Below are positions 1-7,820 of a DNA stretch of 19,671 nucleotides, in pieces. The stretch's first letter is position 1; every line of letters starts with the position of its first letter. Under the pieces are notes generated by a model. The model saw nothing but the letters and a program-made list of their open reading frames with translations, was not told the origin of the DNA and searched no databases. The translations under genes were made by a program, and so were the position numbers. Origin of the DNA: Verrucomicrobia subdivision 3 bacterium UBA7542 (GTDB lineage Bacteria > Verrucomicrobiota > Verrucomicrobiia > Limisphaerales > UBA11358); assembly GCA_002479245.1 (NCBI GenBank), contig DLMG01000221.1, positions 1 through 19,671 on the forward strand. Direction: 5' to 3'.

Positions 1-1161
1 GTTCACGTCCTTGACCGCGCTGCCTTCCAAAAAGCCGCGCAAAATGGAACGCGTCACCGGATCGGTGTTTGGCAACTGCCGCGCGTGGCCGCCATAGGTG
101 ATGTAGATGCGGTCGGCGCCCGGCGGCGCGAGCTGCGCCAGCAATTTCCCCAGCGCCTCACCCAGCGGCAGGTAGGGCTTCACCTGCTCGTAGGTCTTCG
201 CGTCCAGATACGGCAAATTCACCGCGTTGCGGACCTCGCCCGTGAGCAGATAACCCGCGATGACTTCAGCGACCTCGATGCCGCATTTTTCCTGCGCCTC
301 CTCCGTGCTCGCGCCGAGGTGCGGCGTCAAAATCAGGTTCGCCTGCTTGCGATACGGATGGTCAGCGGGCAGCGGTTCGGTGGCATAAACGTCCAGCGCC
401 GCGCCGGCGACCTTGTTCGATTCCAGCGCCGCAATCAAATCCGCCTCGACGATGATTTCGCCGCGGGCGCAATTCACAATTTTCACGCCGGGTTTCATCT
501 TGGTGAACGCTGCGGCGTTCAACATGTGCTTGGTTTCCGGCGTCACCGGCATGTGCACGGTGATGAAATCCGCCACGCGATAAACTTCATCCACGCTGTC
601 GGCAAATTCCGCGCCGATGGCCTTCGCGCGGTCTTCGGTGAGATACGGGTCGTAGGCGATGACGCGCATGCCGAAGGCGATGGCGCGTTTGGCAACTTCG
701 GTGCCGATGCGGCCCATGCCGAGCACGCCGAGGGTTTTGCCCATGAGTTCGGCGCCCTGGAAAAGCTTGCGGTCCCATTTGCCCGCGACCATCGAGGCGT
801 GCGCCTGCGGCACCTTGCGCGCGAGGGAGAGCAACATGGCAAAGCTCAATTCGGCGGTGGTCACCGTGTTGCCCCCGGGCGTGTTCATCACCACCGTGCC
901 GTGTTGCGTGGCGGCTTCGATGTCCACATTATCCACGCCCACGCCCGCGCGGCCGACCACGCGCAATTTCGGCGCGGCCTCAATGACTTTGCGCGTGACC
1001 TTGGTCTCGGAGCGGACGACCAGCGCCACCGCGTCGGCGACGACGGGCAGCAGTTCGGCCTCAGTCAGCCGTTTGGGCAGCACGACGACTTGAAATTCAG
1101 GCCGTTGCTGCAACAGCGCGATGCCTTTCGGCGAAACCGGATCACAAACGACAATTTTCAT
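1..1161 (-). CDS. serA: D-3-phosphoglycerate dehydrogenase (long form), 3' end missing
   Basis: This enzyme oxidises 3-phosphoglycerate to 3-phosphohydroxypyruvate with NAD+, the first step of serine synthesis in the cytoplasm. The ATG is at 1161 and the frame stays open for 387 codons to the left edge, so the gene is cut by the window. The protein begins MKIVVCDPVSPKGIALLQQR. It shows the Rossmann motif GMGRIG at residues 148-153, the substrate and catalytic Arg in NCARGE (R233), the Glu of ATEP (E262) and the catalytic His in TPHLGAST (H281). The chain continues past residue 310 (RNAVNLPYLD) into what should be the allosteric substrate-binding domain, so this is the roughly 525-530 aa form, whose ACT domain would lie outside the window. 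It stands alone here, separated from the next gene upstream by a terminator. Confidence 0.95.
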   Translation of the reverse strand, partial: MKIVVCDPVSPKGIALLQQRPEFQVVVLPKRLTEAELLPVVADAVALVVRSETKVTRKVIEAAPKLRVVGRAGVGVDNVDIEAATQHGTVVMNTPGGNTVTTAELSFAMLLSLARKVPQAHASMVAGKWDRKLFQGAELMGKTLGVLGMGRIGTEVAKRAIAFGMRVIAYDPYLTEDRAKAIGAEFADSVDEVYRVADFITVHMPVTPETKHMLNAAAFTKMKPGVKIVNCARGEIIVEADLIAALESNKVAGAALDVYATEPLPADHPYRKQANLILTPHLGASTEEAQEKCGIEVAEVIAGYLLTGEVRNAVNLPYLDAKTYEQVKPYLPLGEALGKLLAQLAPPGADRIYITYGGHARQLPNTDPVTRSILRGFLEGSAVKDVN

Positions 1162-1271
1162 ATTAAAGGGTGTGAGTATAGGCCATGACTCGGTCGAGGT
1201 CAAATAACGAATGTGCGTATTTCAAGCGAAGCAAAAACCTCAACCCCAGGCCAACCGGCCAGCCGGTATGG

Positions 1272-1305
1272 AAAAGCCGGGCGACTCGCGTGGAATCCGC
1301 CCGGC
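1272..1305 (-). terminator. Rho-independent terminator of the 240-aa secreted protein gene
   Basis: Read on the minus strand, GCCGGGCG pairs perfectly with CGCCCGGC around a 14-nt loop and is followed by TTTT. It starts 13 bp after the stop codon of the 240-aa gene and lies about 110 bp before serA, so it should separate the two co-directional genes. Confidence 0.75.
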
Positions 1306-1318
1306 GCGGTTCATTAAA

Positions 1319-2041
1319 TTATTGCAATTTTTTCTTCACGTCGTCGGCCACGACAATTTTTGTCGTGTTGACGTCTTTGATTTCCACCGTGGTCGTGCGG
1401 TCAACATCGTGGTCGTCGCCGTTGAAATTGACCGTGCCTTGGACGTGATATTGATATTTCACCAGCTTGCCGTCCTTGACCCAGAATTTCACCGAGCCTT
1501 TGGCATTGGTGACGGTCGGACCGTCGCCGCCGTTTCCGCGCCGCCGGAAGGTCAAGAATTCCTTCGCCCCGGCCTCGGTCAGGTCGCCGGAAATCGAATT
1601 GGTGTCCTTCTTCAATTCCTTCGCGTCGTCGGCCAGGCTCGCGGCTTCTACCGCGGGAACCCGGTAATTTTGCACCACGCGCGCGATGAACATCGTCGGA
1701 TTGAATCCGCCGTCGCCGTTGTCTTTCAACGCCTCGGCCAGCGTCTTCCAGCCATCGTCCGTCTTGACCGCGCCATTCGTGCCCCGGGTCACGGCCTCGG
1801 TCGAGTTGTCGCCGAAGCTGAAGGACAGCGTCGTGTAGCCGCCCTTCTCCGTTTTCCCGTCCGTCGGGCCGGGCTTGAACGGCGAATCGGCGGGGACTTC
1901 CACCGTCGCCTGCCAGGTATAGTTGGTCTGGCTGCCGAGCGCCGCCGCCGCCTTTTTGACGTCATCCTTCGGGCTGTAGTCCGCCGCCATGAGTGAGCCG
2001 GCCAGCAAAGCCATTGTGCCAAACAAAAGATTTTTTTCCAT
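1319..2041 (-). CDS. Secreted protein of unknown function, 240 aa
   Basis: The protein starts with a short Sec signal peptide (MEKNLLFGTMALLAGSLMAA, probable cleavage before DYSP) with no lipobox cysteine, so it is probably periplasmic or exported. The rest is polar and lysine-rich. The C-terminal half contains 'SVKFWVKDGKLVKYQYHV' and then 'TTTVEIKDVNTTKIVV', which recalls the curved beta-sheet of LolA/LppX-type carriers; that is a weak resemblance by eye. I recognise it only as a type of protein seen in Verrucomicrobiota and give it no function. There is no clear ribosome binding site before the ATG. The gene has its own terminator and lies back to back with the sigma-54 activator (127 bp apart), so the two could share a control region. 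Confidence 0.85.
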   Translation of the reverse strand: MEKNLLFGTMALLAGSLMAADYSPKDDVKKAAAALGSQTNYTWQATVEVPADSPFKPGPTDGKTEKGGYTTLSFSFGDNSTEAVTRGTNGAVKTDDGWKTLAEALKDNGDGGFNPTMFIARVVQNYRVPAVEAASLADDAKELKKDTNSISGDLTEAGAKEFLTFRRRGNGGDGPTVTNAKGSVKFWVKDGKLVKYQYHVQGTVNFNGDDHDVDRTTTVEIKDVNTTKIVVADDVKKKLQ

Positions 2042-2051
2042 AATGATTTTG

Positions 2052-2102
2052 GTTGAATTGGGGACGGTCGGAACGTTGCATCCGCAGCCCCGTCAATTCA
2101 AC
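2052..2102. promoter_or_regulatory. Inverted repeat and weak sigma-54-like promoter in the divergent promoter region
   Basis: GTTGAATT (2052-2059) and AATTCAAC (2095-2102) form a perfect 8-bp inverted repeat 35 bp apart, in the 127 bp between two divergent genes. Between the arms, plus-strand 2066-2080 reads GGTCGGAACGTTGCA. This has GG and GC with exactly 10 nt between them and a perfect TTGCA at -12, but the -24 half matches the sigma-54 consensus only in its GG. It could serve the downstream activator gene. Either element could be chance. Confidence 0.35.
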
Positions 2103-2168
2103 ACAAAAATCACCGGCGAAAATTCGCTATTTCTTTTGTCCAAATCCGCTATGTTCGCGCTGGTAAAA

Positions 2169-3608
2169 ATGAGCAAGCTGCTGTTGATTGATGACGAAGA
2201 GGACGTGCGGTATTCGTTCCAGCGGATTTTTGATTCGCCGGAAATTGAACTGGCCACGGCATCGAGTGGTGAGGAAGGGCTGAAGGTCATTCCCAAATTC
2301 AAGCCCGACCTCGTGCTCATGGATGTGCGCATGGGCGGCATGAACGGACTCGAAACGCTCCGCCGGATCCGCGCCGCCAACCCCAAGCTCCTCGTCATTT
2401 TGATGACCGCCTACGGCACGACGCAGACGGCCATTGAGGCGATGAAGCTCGGCGCCTACGATTATCTGCTCAAGCCGTTCGATGCGCTGAAGCTCAAGGA
2501 AATCGTCGCCAACGCACTCAAGGCCGCGCGCGACATGCAGCAGGTCGTCTCCTACGAACCTCTGCTCGAATCCGAGGATTATGAACTCGGCATCGTTGGT
2601 CGCAGCGAGCTGATGCAGGAGGTTTTCAAGCTCATCGGCCAGGTGGCCGTCAGCGACGCCACCGCGCTCATCACCGGCGAAAGCGGCACCGGCAAGGAAC
2701 TCGTCGCCCGCGCGATTTATCATCACAGCAACCGCAGCCAGCAGCCGTTTCTCACGGTCAATTGCGCCGCGATTCCCGAACAATTGCTCGAGAGCGAACT
2801 CTTCGGTCATGAACGCGGCGCGTTCACCGGCGCCACAATGCAACGCATCGGCAAATTCGAGCAATGCAACAAGGGCACGATTTTTCTCGATGAAATCGGC
2901 GACATGACGCCGGCGACGCAGACGAAAATCCTGCGCGTGCTGCAAAACGGCACCTTCGAACGCGTCGGCGGCAACCAGCCGATTCAGGTGGACGTGCGCG
3001 TCATCGCCGCGACGAACAAGCCGCTCGAAGCCGCCGTGGCCGCGAAACAGTTCCGCGCGGACTTGTTTTACCGGCTCAACGTCGTGCGCATCCACATTCC
3101 ACCGCTGCGCGAGCGGCTCGACGACGTTCCGCTGCTGGTGAACTATTTCCTGGAAAAAATCGCGCGCGAACAGCAGCGGAAGCCGAAATCCATTGCCGCC
3201 AATGTCATCAAGGCGCTGGAAAAATATCATTGGCCGGGCAACGTGCGCGAACTGGAGAACGCCATCCGCCGCGCGCACGTCATGGCCAAAAGCGACGCGA
3301 TTCTGCAAAGCGATCTGCCGCCGGAAATTTCCGGACGGGGTGGCAGCGGCGCCCCGCCGCTTGCGGCCGCCGTTGGCGAAGCGACCGCCGCCGACGCCGC
3401 CGCGCTGGCGCGGCAATTATTCCAGTGGGCCAGACGTGATCCGAAATTGAAGGTCATCCCGGCCGTCGAGCGCGAGCTCGTCATCCAGGCGCTCAAGGAA
3501 ACAAGCAACAACCAGGTCCACGCCGCGAAGCTGCTGGGCATCACGCGCGCGACGCTGCGCAAACGCATTGAAAAATTCGGCATCCAGCGCGAATTGAACG
3601 TGAAGTGA
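2169..3608 (+). CDS. Sigma-54-dependent response regulator, NtrC/AtoC type
   Basis: The protein has 479 aa from the ATG at 2169 (MSKLLLIDDEEDVRYSF). The frame is open back to 1989, but that would overlap the neighbouring gene, so I chose the Met next to the receiver domain; ATG 2151 is also possible. The receiver domain (1-120) has acidic D8/D9, phospho-acceptor D52, T80 and K102. The AAA+ sigma-54 interaction domain (about 140-365) has Walker A GESGTGKE at 170-177, the sigma-54 loop GAFTGA at 218-223 and Walker B GTIFLDEIGD at 236-245. After a linker rich in Ala and Gly (about 388-415) comes a Fis-type helix-turn-helix (about 448-473, ending in ATLRKRIEKFG). It should activate sigma-54 promoters when phosphorylated. 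No kinase is adjacent, so its partner and targets are unknown. Confidence 0.95.
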   Translation: MSKLLLIDDEEDVRYSFQRIFDSPEIELATASSGEEGLKVIPKFKPDLVLMDVRMGGMNGLETLRRIRAANPKLLVILMTAYGTTQTAIEAMKLGAYDYLLKPFDALKLKEIVANALKAARDMQQVVSYEPLLESEDYELGIVGRSELMQEVFKLIGQVAVSDATALITGESGTGKELVARAIYHHSNRSQQPFLTVNCAAIPEQLLESELFGHERGAFTGATMQRIGKFEQCNKGTIFLDEIGDMTPATQTKILRVLQNGTFERVGGNQPIQVDVRVIAATNKPLEAAVAAKQFRADLFYRLNVVRIHIPPLRERLDDVPLLVNYFLEKIAREQQRKPKSIAANVIKALEKYHWPGNVRELENAIRRAHVMAKSDAILQSDLPPEISGRGGSGAPPLAAAVGEATAADAAALARQLFQWARRDPKLKVIPAVERELVIQALKETSNNQVHAAKLLGITRATLRKRIEKFGIQRELNVK

Positions 3609-3808
3609 TTTGGCGGCAATGCGACCTGCCCGTACCAGATTGTTCGAACCGGAAACAGAAATGTGTCAAGGCCAGGAGGCCAAGTGACCGGAAACGGGCG
3701 TCAGGGAAGTGACTGAAAAGAGAGGTGTCAATGCCACCCTGGCAAAGTACTCCTGGCTTCATCAGAAAAGCCTGCCGCGATAATAACACTGGCGGAAGCC
3801 CGCCCTGT
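3609..3808. other. Non-coding stretch after the sigma-54 activator
   Basis: I see no gene, hairpin terminator or RNA in these 200 bases. The left part may be further eroded sequence of the transposase relic that starts at 3809. Confidence 0.4.
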
Positions 3809-4064
3809 TATCGTCATCATCCGACTCAGGTCGATGACGTAGCGTTGGAACTGTCGGCTGAGGTGCTCATACGGCCCGACAAAGGGAGGAGACCTCCCAA
3901 GTCTGCCCGCAACTCTTACCCCGATACCGGGGCACCTCCACCTTCATCTCCACGGGCTTCAGCCCGATCGGCACCATCCGCACCTTCCGCTGCCGCTACC
4001 CGTGCCCGACGAAGTCCTTTGCCTGACAATGAGGACCGCGTTCCGGTTTCGCTTCCGGTCGCAC
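3809..4064 (-). pseudogene. Decayed ISL3-family-like transposase, N-terminal part
   Basis: Read on the minus strand from 4064, one frame gives VRPEAKPERGPHCQAKDFVG, then after a TAG stop RQRKVRMVPIGLKPVEMKVE, then VPRYRGKSCGQTWEVS. A frame change near 3890 restores PFVGPYEHLSRQFQRYVIDL and then SRMMTI. This is the order expected at the N-terminus of ISL3-type transposases: zinc-binding CxxC, the 'lPIG.KPV.L.V.VPRY' stretch, 'CG..WEVS.PF', then the first helix of the next domain. The first zinc Cys is lost (GPHC) and so is one in the second pair (RGKSC). With a stop, a frameshift and lost cysteines it cannot be functional. No terminal inverted repeats were found. The family assignment is from memory of the motif order. 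Confidence 0.6.
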
Positions 4065-4288
4065 CGTAAAACAGATGGCTCCCAAGACATACTCGGTCTT
4101 GTCATAACAATAGGTCTTGGGAATCCCGAAGGCATGGTAAGGCAGGCTTTGTGATATGTCCCCATTGCACCGCCGTCCGGTTCCGCACTCAAGTCTGTTT
4201 CATCCGTGCAGGAACCCCTGGGGAAACCCGCAAAGAAACGTAAGCCAAGGAGGTGGAGGTGGGGCGGGGTCTGGGGCAGCGCCCCGGT

Positions 4289-4354
4289 TCATTGACTCTG
4301 CCTCAAAACAGACTTTTCGTGATGACCCAACAATTCCTTTTGTATCGGGTTCAT
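4289..4354 (-). other. Possible 21-codon small ORF with a good ribosome binding site
   Basis: The minus strand shows AAGGAG, then 9 nt, then ATG (4354), followed by 21 codons (MNPIQKELLGHHEKSVLRQS, then Q) and TGA. It is notable only because most genes here lack a Shine-Dalgarno sequence. It could be a real small peptide, the 5' stub of a deleted gene, or chance. It lies between the transposase relic and the GH5-like gene. Confidence 0.2.
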
Positions 4355-4381
4355 AATTCCAGTCTCCTTACTGATGCCAAA

Positions 4382-4399
4382 TCTGAATGGTCTGAATGG
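4382..4399. repeat. Tandem 9-bp duplication TCTGAATGG x2
   Basis: Two perfect head-to-tail copies of TCTGAATGG lie about 30 bp upstream of the first shared 20-bp element. Replication slippage is the simplest explanation. Confidence 0.5.
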
Positions 4400-4428
4400 C
4401 CGCAACTGCGGTGCTGGCTTAACAATTG

Positions 4429-4450
4429 AAAATACGCTATTTGAGGGATA
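4429..4450 (+). promoter_or_regulatory. Shared 20-bp element, copy 1 (upstream of the GH5-like gene)
   Basis: The core AAATACGCTATTTGAGGGAT (4430-4449) differs at three of 20 positions from the identical copies 2 and 3. It points toward the GH5-like gene and ends 60 bp before its ATG. A TATAAT sequence follows directly at 4452-4457 and could be a -10 box. The core contains an AAAT-N5-ATTT inverted repeat, as operators often do, followed by an asymmetric purine-rich GGGGAT-type tail. Confidence 0.75.
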
Positions 4451-4510
4451 GTATAATTCTGTAACAGTGGTAGGTTCAACAAAATACACCAACGACCGAA
4501 GCATGTTTTT

Positions 4511-7096
4511 ATGAGTTTGCGATTGTTTTGCCCCGTTAAGCGACGGGTATTCCCCCAATTGGTTTTGGGAACGAATTGCTTGTTTTTCGCGTTTGTCTCA
4601 CTGGGGCAGACCACCAACTACATCGTTGACCAGTTCGACACCGACACGACCGGTTTATATGTGAATCAGCATTGGGGAACTGCCGTTCCCACCATCACTT
4701 GGGACGATACGACAAATGCGACGACCACCTTGGGGCCTAATAACGCCGGTTCCGGCTCCTCCAAATGGGTGATTCCATGGACGACTACAAATGATCAGAT
4801 TGAGGTCACGCGCGCATTTAACAATGGCGGCGTGTTAAACCTCAGCAATTTTTCAAGCGTGAACTTCGACATCATGTTTGCTACCAACTCCGCGACGGAT
4901 GGGGCGGGCAGCTATGGGGCGGTGGAGGTTGACTGTGTGCCGCAAAGTATCGGTTGGCCATCAGCGTCACTTGCGATCTTTACTTCGGCGGTTGCGAACG
5001 GCAACGGCTGGATTCACGTGAGTTTGCCGATCAGCGCTGCCAGCAACACCAATCTCAGCGCTGTCACGGGCTTGGGCATCAAGATGCAGCAATATAGAAC
5101 GGGACCGAACTTAACCGGAACAACAACTTTCTGGATTGATAACATCATTTTTAGCGGTTTCACCACGCCAACAGTCACCGGCCCGCCGCAAATCATTCAA
5201 TTGAATTCGGCTCAACTCTGGCAGCGGCTGGACTTTCAGATTACCAACGTTCCAAGTGTTTCGAACCCCTTCGACCCGGACAGCATTCGTTTGGACGCCG
5301 CGTTCACACTGCCCTCCGGGAAAACAGCGGTGGTGCCGGCATTTTGGTATCAAGGGTACCAACGCACTCTTTCGGGCAACAACGAATACGACACGGTAAC
5401 GGGACAGCCGCAATGGTGGCTGCGCTTTACTCCGTCTGAAGTGGGCGCTTGCTCGCTTTCTCTCGCCATTCAGACTAATGGACAACCTTTTGCTACCATC
5501 GTTACCAATTTCACAGTGGTGTCCAATTCGCCCCCGTCCCGCTTTGGATGCGTCGGCATTGCCCCCGGCAATCGGTATTTTCAAACTGGCGATGGCCAAG
5601 CATTGCCACTAAATGGCGAGGATGTTGCTTGGCCTTCGAGCCGCGGCACTTATGATTACGACGATTGGTTCGGCTCGATGCAGAGTGCCGGTGAAAACTT
5701 TGCCCGGATTTGGATGTCTCCGTGGAGTTTTGGGATTGAGGATGCGCCAGGCACACTCAACAATTATGCGCTCGACCCGGCCTGGCAACTGGATTACGTG
5801 CTTCAACTTGCCGAACAGAAGGGCATCTACCTGCAACTTACTCTTGATTATCACGGCATGTTCGCAACGCAGCCGGATTATTGGGGCGGCAATAATTATT
5901 GGCCGCAGAACCCCTATAACATTACAAATGGCGGACCGTGCATCATCCCAAACGCCTTTTTCACCAACTCGACGGCGAAAGTAATTTACCAGAAGCGCCT
6001 GCGTTACTTGGTTGGCCGCTATGGCTACAGCCAAAAACTGCTCGCCTGGGAGTTTTTTAACGAGATTGACAACGATTATTCGTCGGTGAACGGTTTGCCC
6101 GCCTCTGAGTCTCTCAATCCTCTCGATGTGGCAGCGTGGCACGCTTTAATGGGCAACTGGCTACACACCAATGATCCCTTCGGCCACCTCACCACGACGA
6201 GTCTTACTTACGCCAACCAACACCCGGAAATCTGGAACCGGCCCCAGATCAGTTACAGTTCCGAGCATTCCTATAATGAATCAAGTCCAGCTACCAGCTT
6301 GGCCAGCGACTCGCAATACTTTCTCACGAATTACGGCAAACCGATAATGATCGGGGAGTTCGGTACCAGTTGGCAGGGTTGGGAGTACAATAACAATGAT
6401 CCTTACTTAAGAGGTTTCCGTGAGGGCATTTGGGGCGGGGCGCTTGGCGGTTCCGTAGGCACATCCATGTCCTGGTCTTGGCAGAACCTTGACAGCGAAA
6501 ACGACTATTTCGTTTATGCGTCGCTCGGAACAATTTTAAATCGCGCCGGCTGGGGAACCGGCCTGTGGACGAACATTATTTTCCAAGGTGGCCAACAATC
6601 ACCCAAGGCCATCGGCTTGAGCGGTCCGCATCAGTCCTTGATCTATTTGGTCGCGGCCGACGCGGCTTGGCCGACTGGTGCCACGAATGTCTCATTGCCA
6701 CTTCAGCAGGGACAAGCGGTCACGCTGACCAATTGGCCGGCCGGCAGCTATTATGCCAAATGGTATGATCCAGCGACGGGTTCGCTTGTTGGCAATAGTC
6801 AGGCGACTGCATCCAACGGCAGCCTTACACTTCCGTTGCCCAATTTCAGCGTAGACTTGGCGGGCATTGTTTATCCGCCGCCTACGCTCACGGCGCCGGC
6901 TGTGAACCAAAATAGCAACTTCCAATTCCAACTCGATTCGGAGGTTGGAGGCGTTTACGACATTGAAAGCTCAACGGATCTTGTCAACTGGGTTGCTTTC
7001 CTCACCGTGACAAATACTCAAGGAACGTTGGTTGTGACAGGCTCTGTGCCAATTACCAACTCGTCGATGTTCTTCCAGGCTGAACAGAATCAGTGA
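4511..7096 (+). CDS. Secreted clan-A glycoside hydrolase (GH5-like) with DUF5060-like domain
   Basis: The protein has 861 aa and a Sec signal peptide (about 1-33, hydrophobic core LVLGTNCLFFAFVSLG). Residues 36-216 form a beta-sandwich module ending in FWIDNIIFSG, nearly repeated in the 647-aa protein at 17422-19365. Residues about 222-340 resemble DUF5060, which precedes glycosidase barrels. Residues about 345-680 are a (beta/alpha)8 barrel with the acid/base Glu in FFNEID (E518), H586/Y588 in SEHSYNE and the nucleophile Glu in IGEFG (E616). The 98-residue spacing between the glutamates fits clan A. The last 70 or so residues ('DIESSTDLVNW') are the small C-terminal beta-domain common in Verrucomicrobiota. 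It probably cuts a beta-linked polysaccharide such as a mannan or glucan, but the substrate cannot be read from the sequence. It is preceded by shared-element copy 1. There is no Shine-Dalgarno sequence. Confidence 0.8.
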   Translation: MSLRLFCPVKRRVFPQLVLGTNCLFFAFVSLGQTTNYIVDQFDTDTTGLYVNQHWGTAVPTITWDDTTNATTTLGPNNAGSGSSKWVIPWTTTNDQIEVTRAFNNGGVLNLSNFSSVNFDIMFATNSATDGAGSYGAVEVDCVPQSIGWPSASLAIFTSAVANGNGWIHVSLPISAASNTNLSAVTGLGIKMQQYRTGPNLTGTTTFWIDNIIFSGFTTPTVTGPPQIIQLNSAQLWQRLDFQITNVPSVSNPFDPDSIRLDAAFTLPSGKTAVVPAFWYQGYQRTLSGNNEYDTVTGQPQWWLRFTPSEVGACSLSLAIQTNGQPFATIVTNFTVVSNSPPSRFGCVGIAPGNRYFQTGDGQALPLNGEDVAWPSSRGTYDYDDWFGSMQSAGENFARIWMSPWSFGIEDAPGTLNNYALDPAWQLDYVLQLAEQKGIYLQLTLDYHGMFATQPDYWGGNNYWPQNPYNITNGGPCIIPNAFFTNSTAKVIYQKRLRYLVGRYGYSQKLLAWEFFNEIDNDYSSVNGLPASESLNPLDVAAWHALMGNWLHTNDPFGHLTTTSLTYANQHPEIWNRPQISYSSEHSYNESSPATSLASDSQYFLTNYGKPIMIGEFGTSWQGWEYNNNDPYLRGFREGIWGGALGGSVGTSMSWSWQNLDSENDYFVYASLGTILNRAGWGTGLWTNIIFQGGQQSPKAIGLSGPHQSLIYLVAADAAWPTGATNVSLPLQQGQAVTLTNWPAGSYYAKWYDPATGSLVGNSQATASNGSLTLPLPNFSVDLAGIVYPPPTLTAPAVNQNSNFQFQLDSEVGGVYDIESSTDLVNWVAFLTVTNTQGTLVVTGSVPITNSSMFFQAEQNQ

Positions 7097-7733
7097 GCAA
7101 GATACCAGACCGATTTTCTGTTATGCAAAAATTGGACGACTATAATTAAATTGATGTCACGTTAGATTTTGGCGTTAGCCTTTCAACATGACTTCGACAG
7201 CATGCCCATTCTGTAATCTGGCAGTTGAAAGGATATGGTTGCCAGAGTGTCTGGTTCCGGAGTGAGCAAAAGGTAATGGCCAAGTGGTTCCCTTTGGCTG
7301 GACACGAATTTGATGGGGATTTGCTCAAACTTCGAGTTGGGCATCTCCCATGAAAGGCGGCGACCAGCTTTCTGTAGATCATTCCCGGAAAGCCAGCATG
7401 CATAAAATAACATCACAGCCAGCCCATAGGAAACAGGCTTAACCCATTGATTTTATTGGCGGTTTTGAATTGCATGGCTCAAAAAAGCGGCTCATACCAT
7501 CCCATAGCACAAAGAAACGTCAAAAACACCCAATTTTCGAGGGTTTTTGTGGGATTCCTGTGGGATGATTGTGAAATAACATCATTCCCCGTTTGCCACT
7601 GGTTGAATCTTTTTATACCTCACCTGTAACCGTGGTGGTGGCCAGGTAGCATTTCACTGGACCGGCCCGAAACAGGAATTCCACAAGCTGCCCAACGGAT
7701 AAACTCGGCGCCGACGTCGTCCGGGCAATTTCA
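7097..7733. other. Long intergenic region with no convincing intact gene
   Basis: No clear gene or intrinsic terminator follows the GH5-like gene. Two direct copies of TGTGGGAT start at 7548 and 7559, exactly 11 bp apart. An imperfect inverted copy (ATCCCATA) lies at 7499-7506. A bulged inverted repeat, CAAAAACACCC with GGGTTTTTG, lies at 7521-7549. These may be protein-binding half-sites or remnants of a recombination site. Confidence 0.4.
7183..7416 (-). CDS. Doubtful 77-aa ORF or C-terminal gene fragment
   Basis: The frame reads like real protein in its second half (EMPNSKFEQIPIKFVSSQRE, then PLGHYLLLTPEPDTLATISF, then QLPDYRMGMLSKSC). It has a mixed, non-repetitive composition but no recognised domain, signal peptide or ribosome binding site. 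The Met at 7416 is not convincing. It may be the surviving C-terminal end of a lost gene. A shadow of nothing in particular is equally possible. Confidence 0.25.
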   Translation of the reverse strand: MMLFYACWLSGNDLQKAGRRLSWEMPNSKFEQIPIKFVSSQREPLGHYLLLTPEPDTLATISFQLPDYRMGMLSKSC

Positions 7734-7755
7734 AAAATACGTCATTTGGGGGATA
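7734..7755 (+). promoter_or_regulatory. Shared 20-bp element, copy 2 (upstream of the PEP-CTERM gene)
   Basis: The core AAATACGTCATTTGGGGGAT (7735-7754) is identical at all 20 positions to copy 3 in front of the GH2 gene. It points to the PEP-CTERM gene and ends 65 bp before the chosen ATG at 7821. The AT-rich TTATATTAT near 7777-7785 could contain a -10 box. Confidence 0.8.
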
Positions 7756-7820
7756 CCGGAAGAATAGGCCTAATGTTATATTATGGCAAACTTGAAACAA
7801 AAACAATCAAGTCAACCAAC

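Noticed and set aside
85..1188. Plus-strand 367-aa ORF over serA
   Set aside because: It is antisense to a clear serA frame with intact catalytic residues. It has an Arg/His-rich composition typical of a shadow frame.
2119..2133. AAAATTCGCTATTTC as a fifth copy of the shared element
   Set aside because: It matches the first half of copy 1 with two mismatches but lacks the conserved GGGGAT tail, and lies only about 20-35 bp from the start codon. AT-rich chance similarity is enough.
1989..2168. Upstream extension of the sigma-54 activator
   Set aside because: It would overlap the start of the divergent secreted protein gene and adds 60 residues with no domain before a receiver domain that normally begins within a few residues of the Met.
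3959..4192. 77-aa minus-strand ORF
   Set aside because: It is in the wrong frame relative to the ISL3-like transposase relic, which explains the same DNA better.
4200..4290. GC-rich hairpin GGGGCAGCGCCCC as a terminator
   Set aside because: It has only a 5-bp stem in a G-rich low-complexity stretch, no T tract and no gene ending nearby.
7746..7820. TTG start giving a 245-aa PEP-CTERM protein
   Set aside because: The TTG is inside the shared 20-bp element and adds residues unlike a signal peptide. ATG 7821 gives a normal one.
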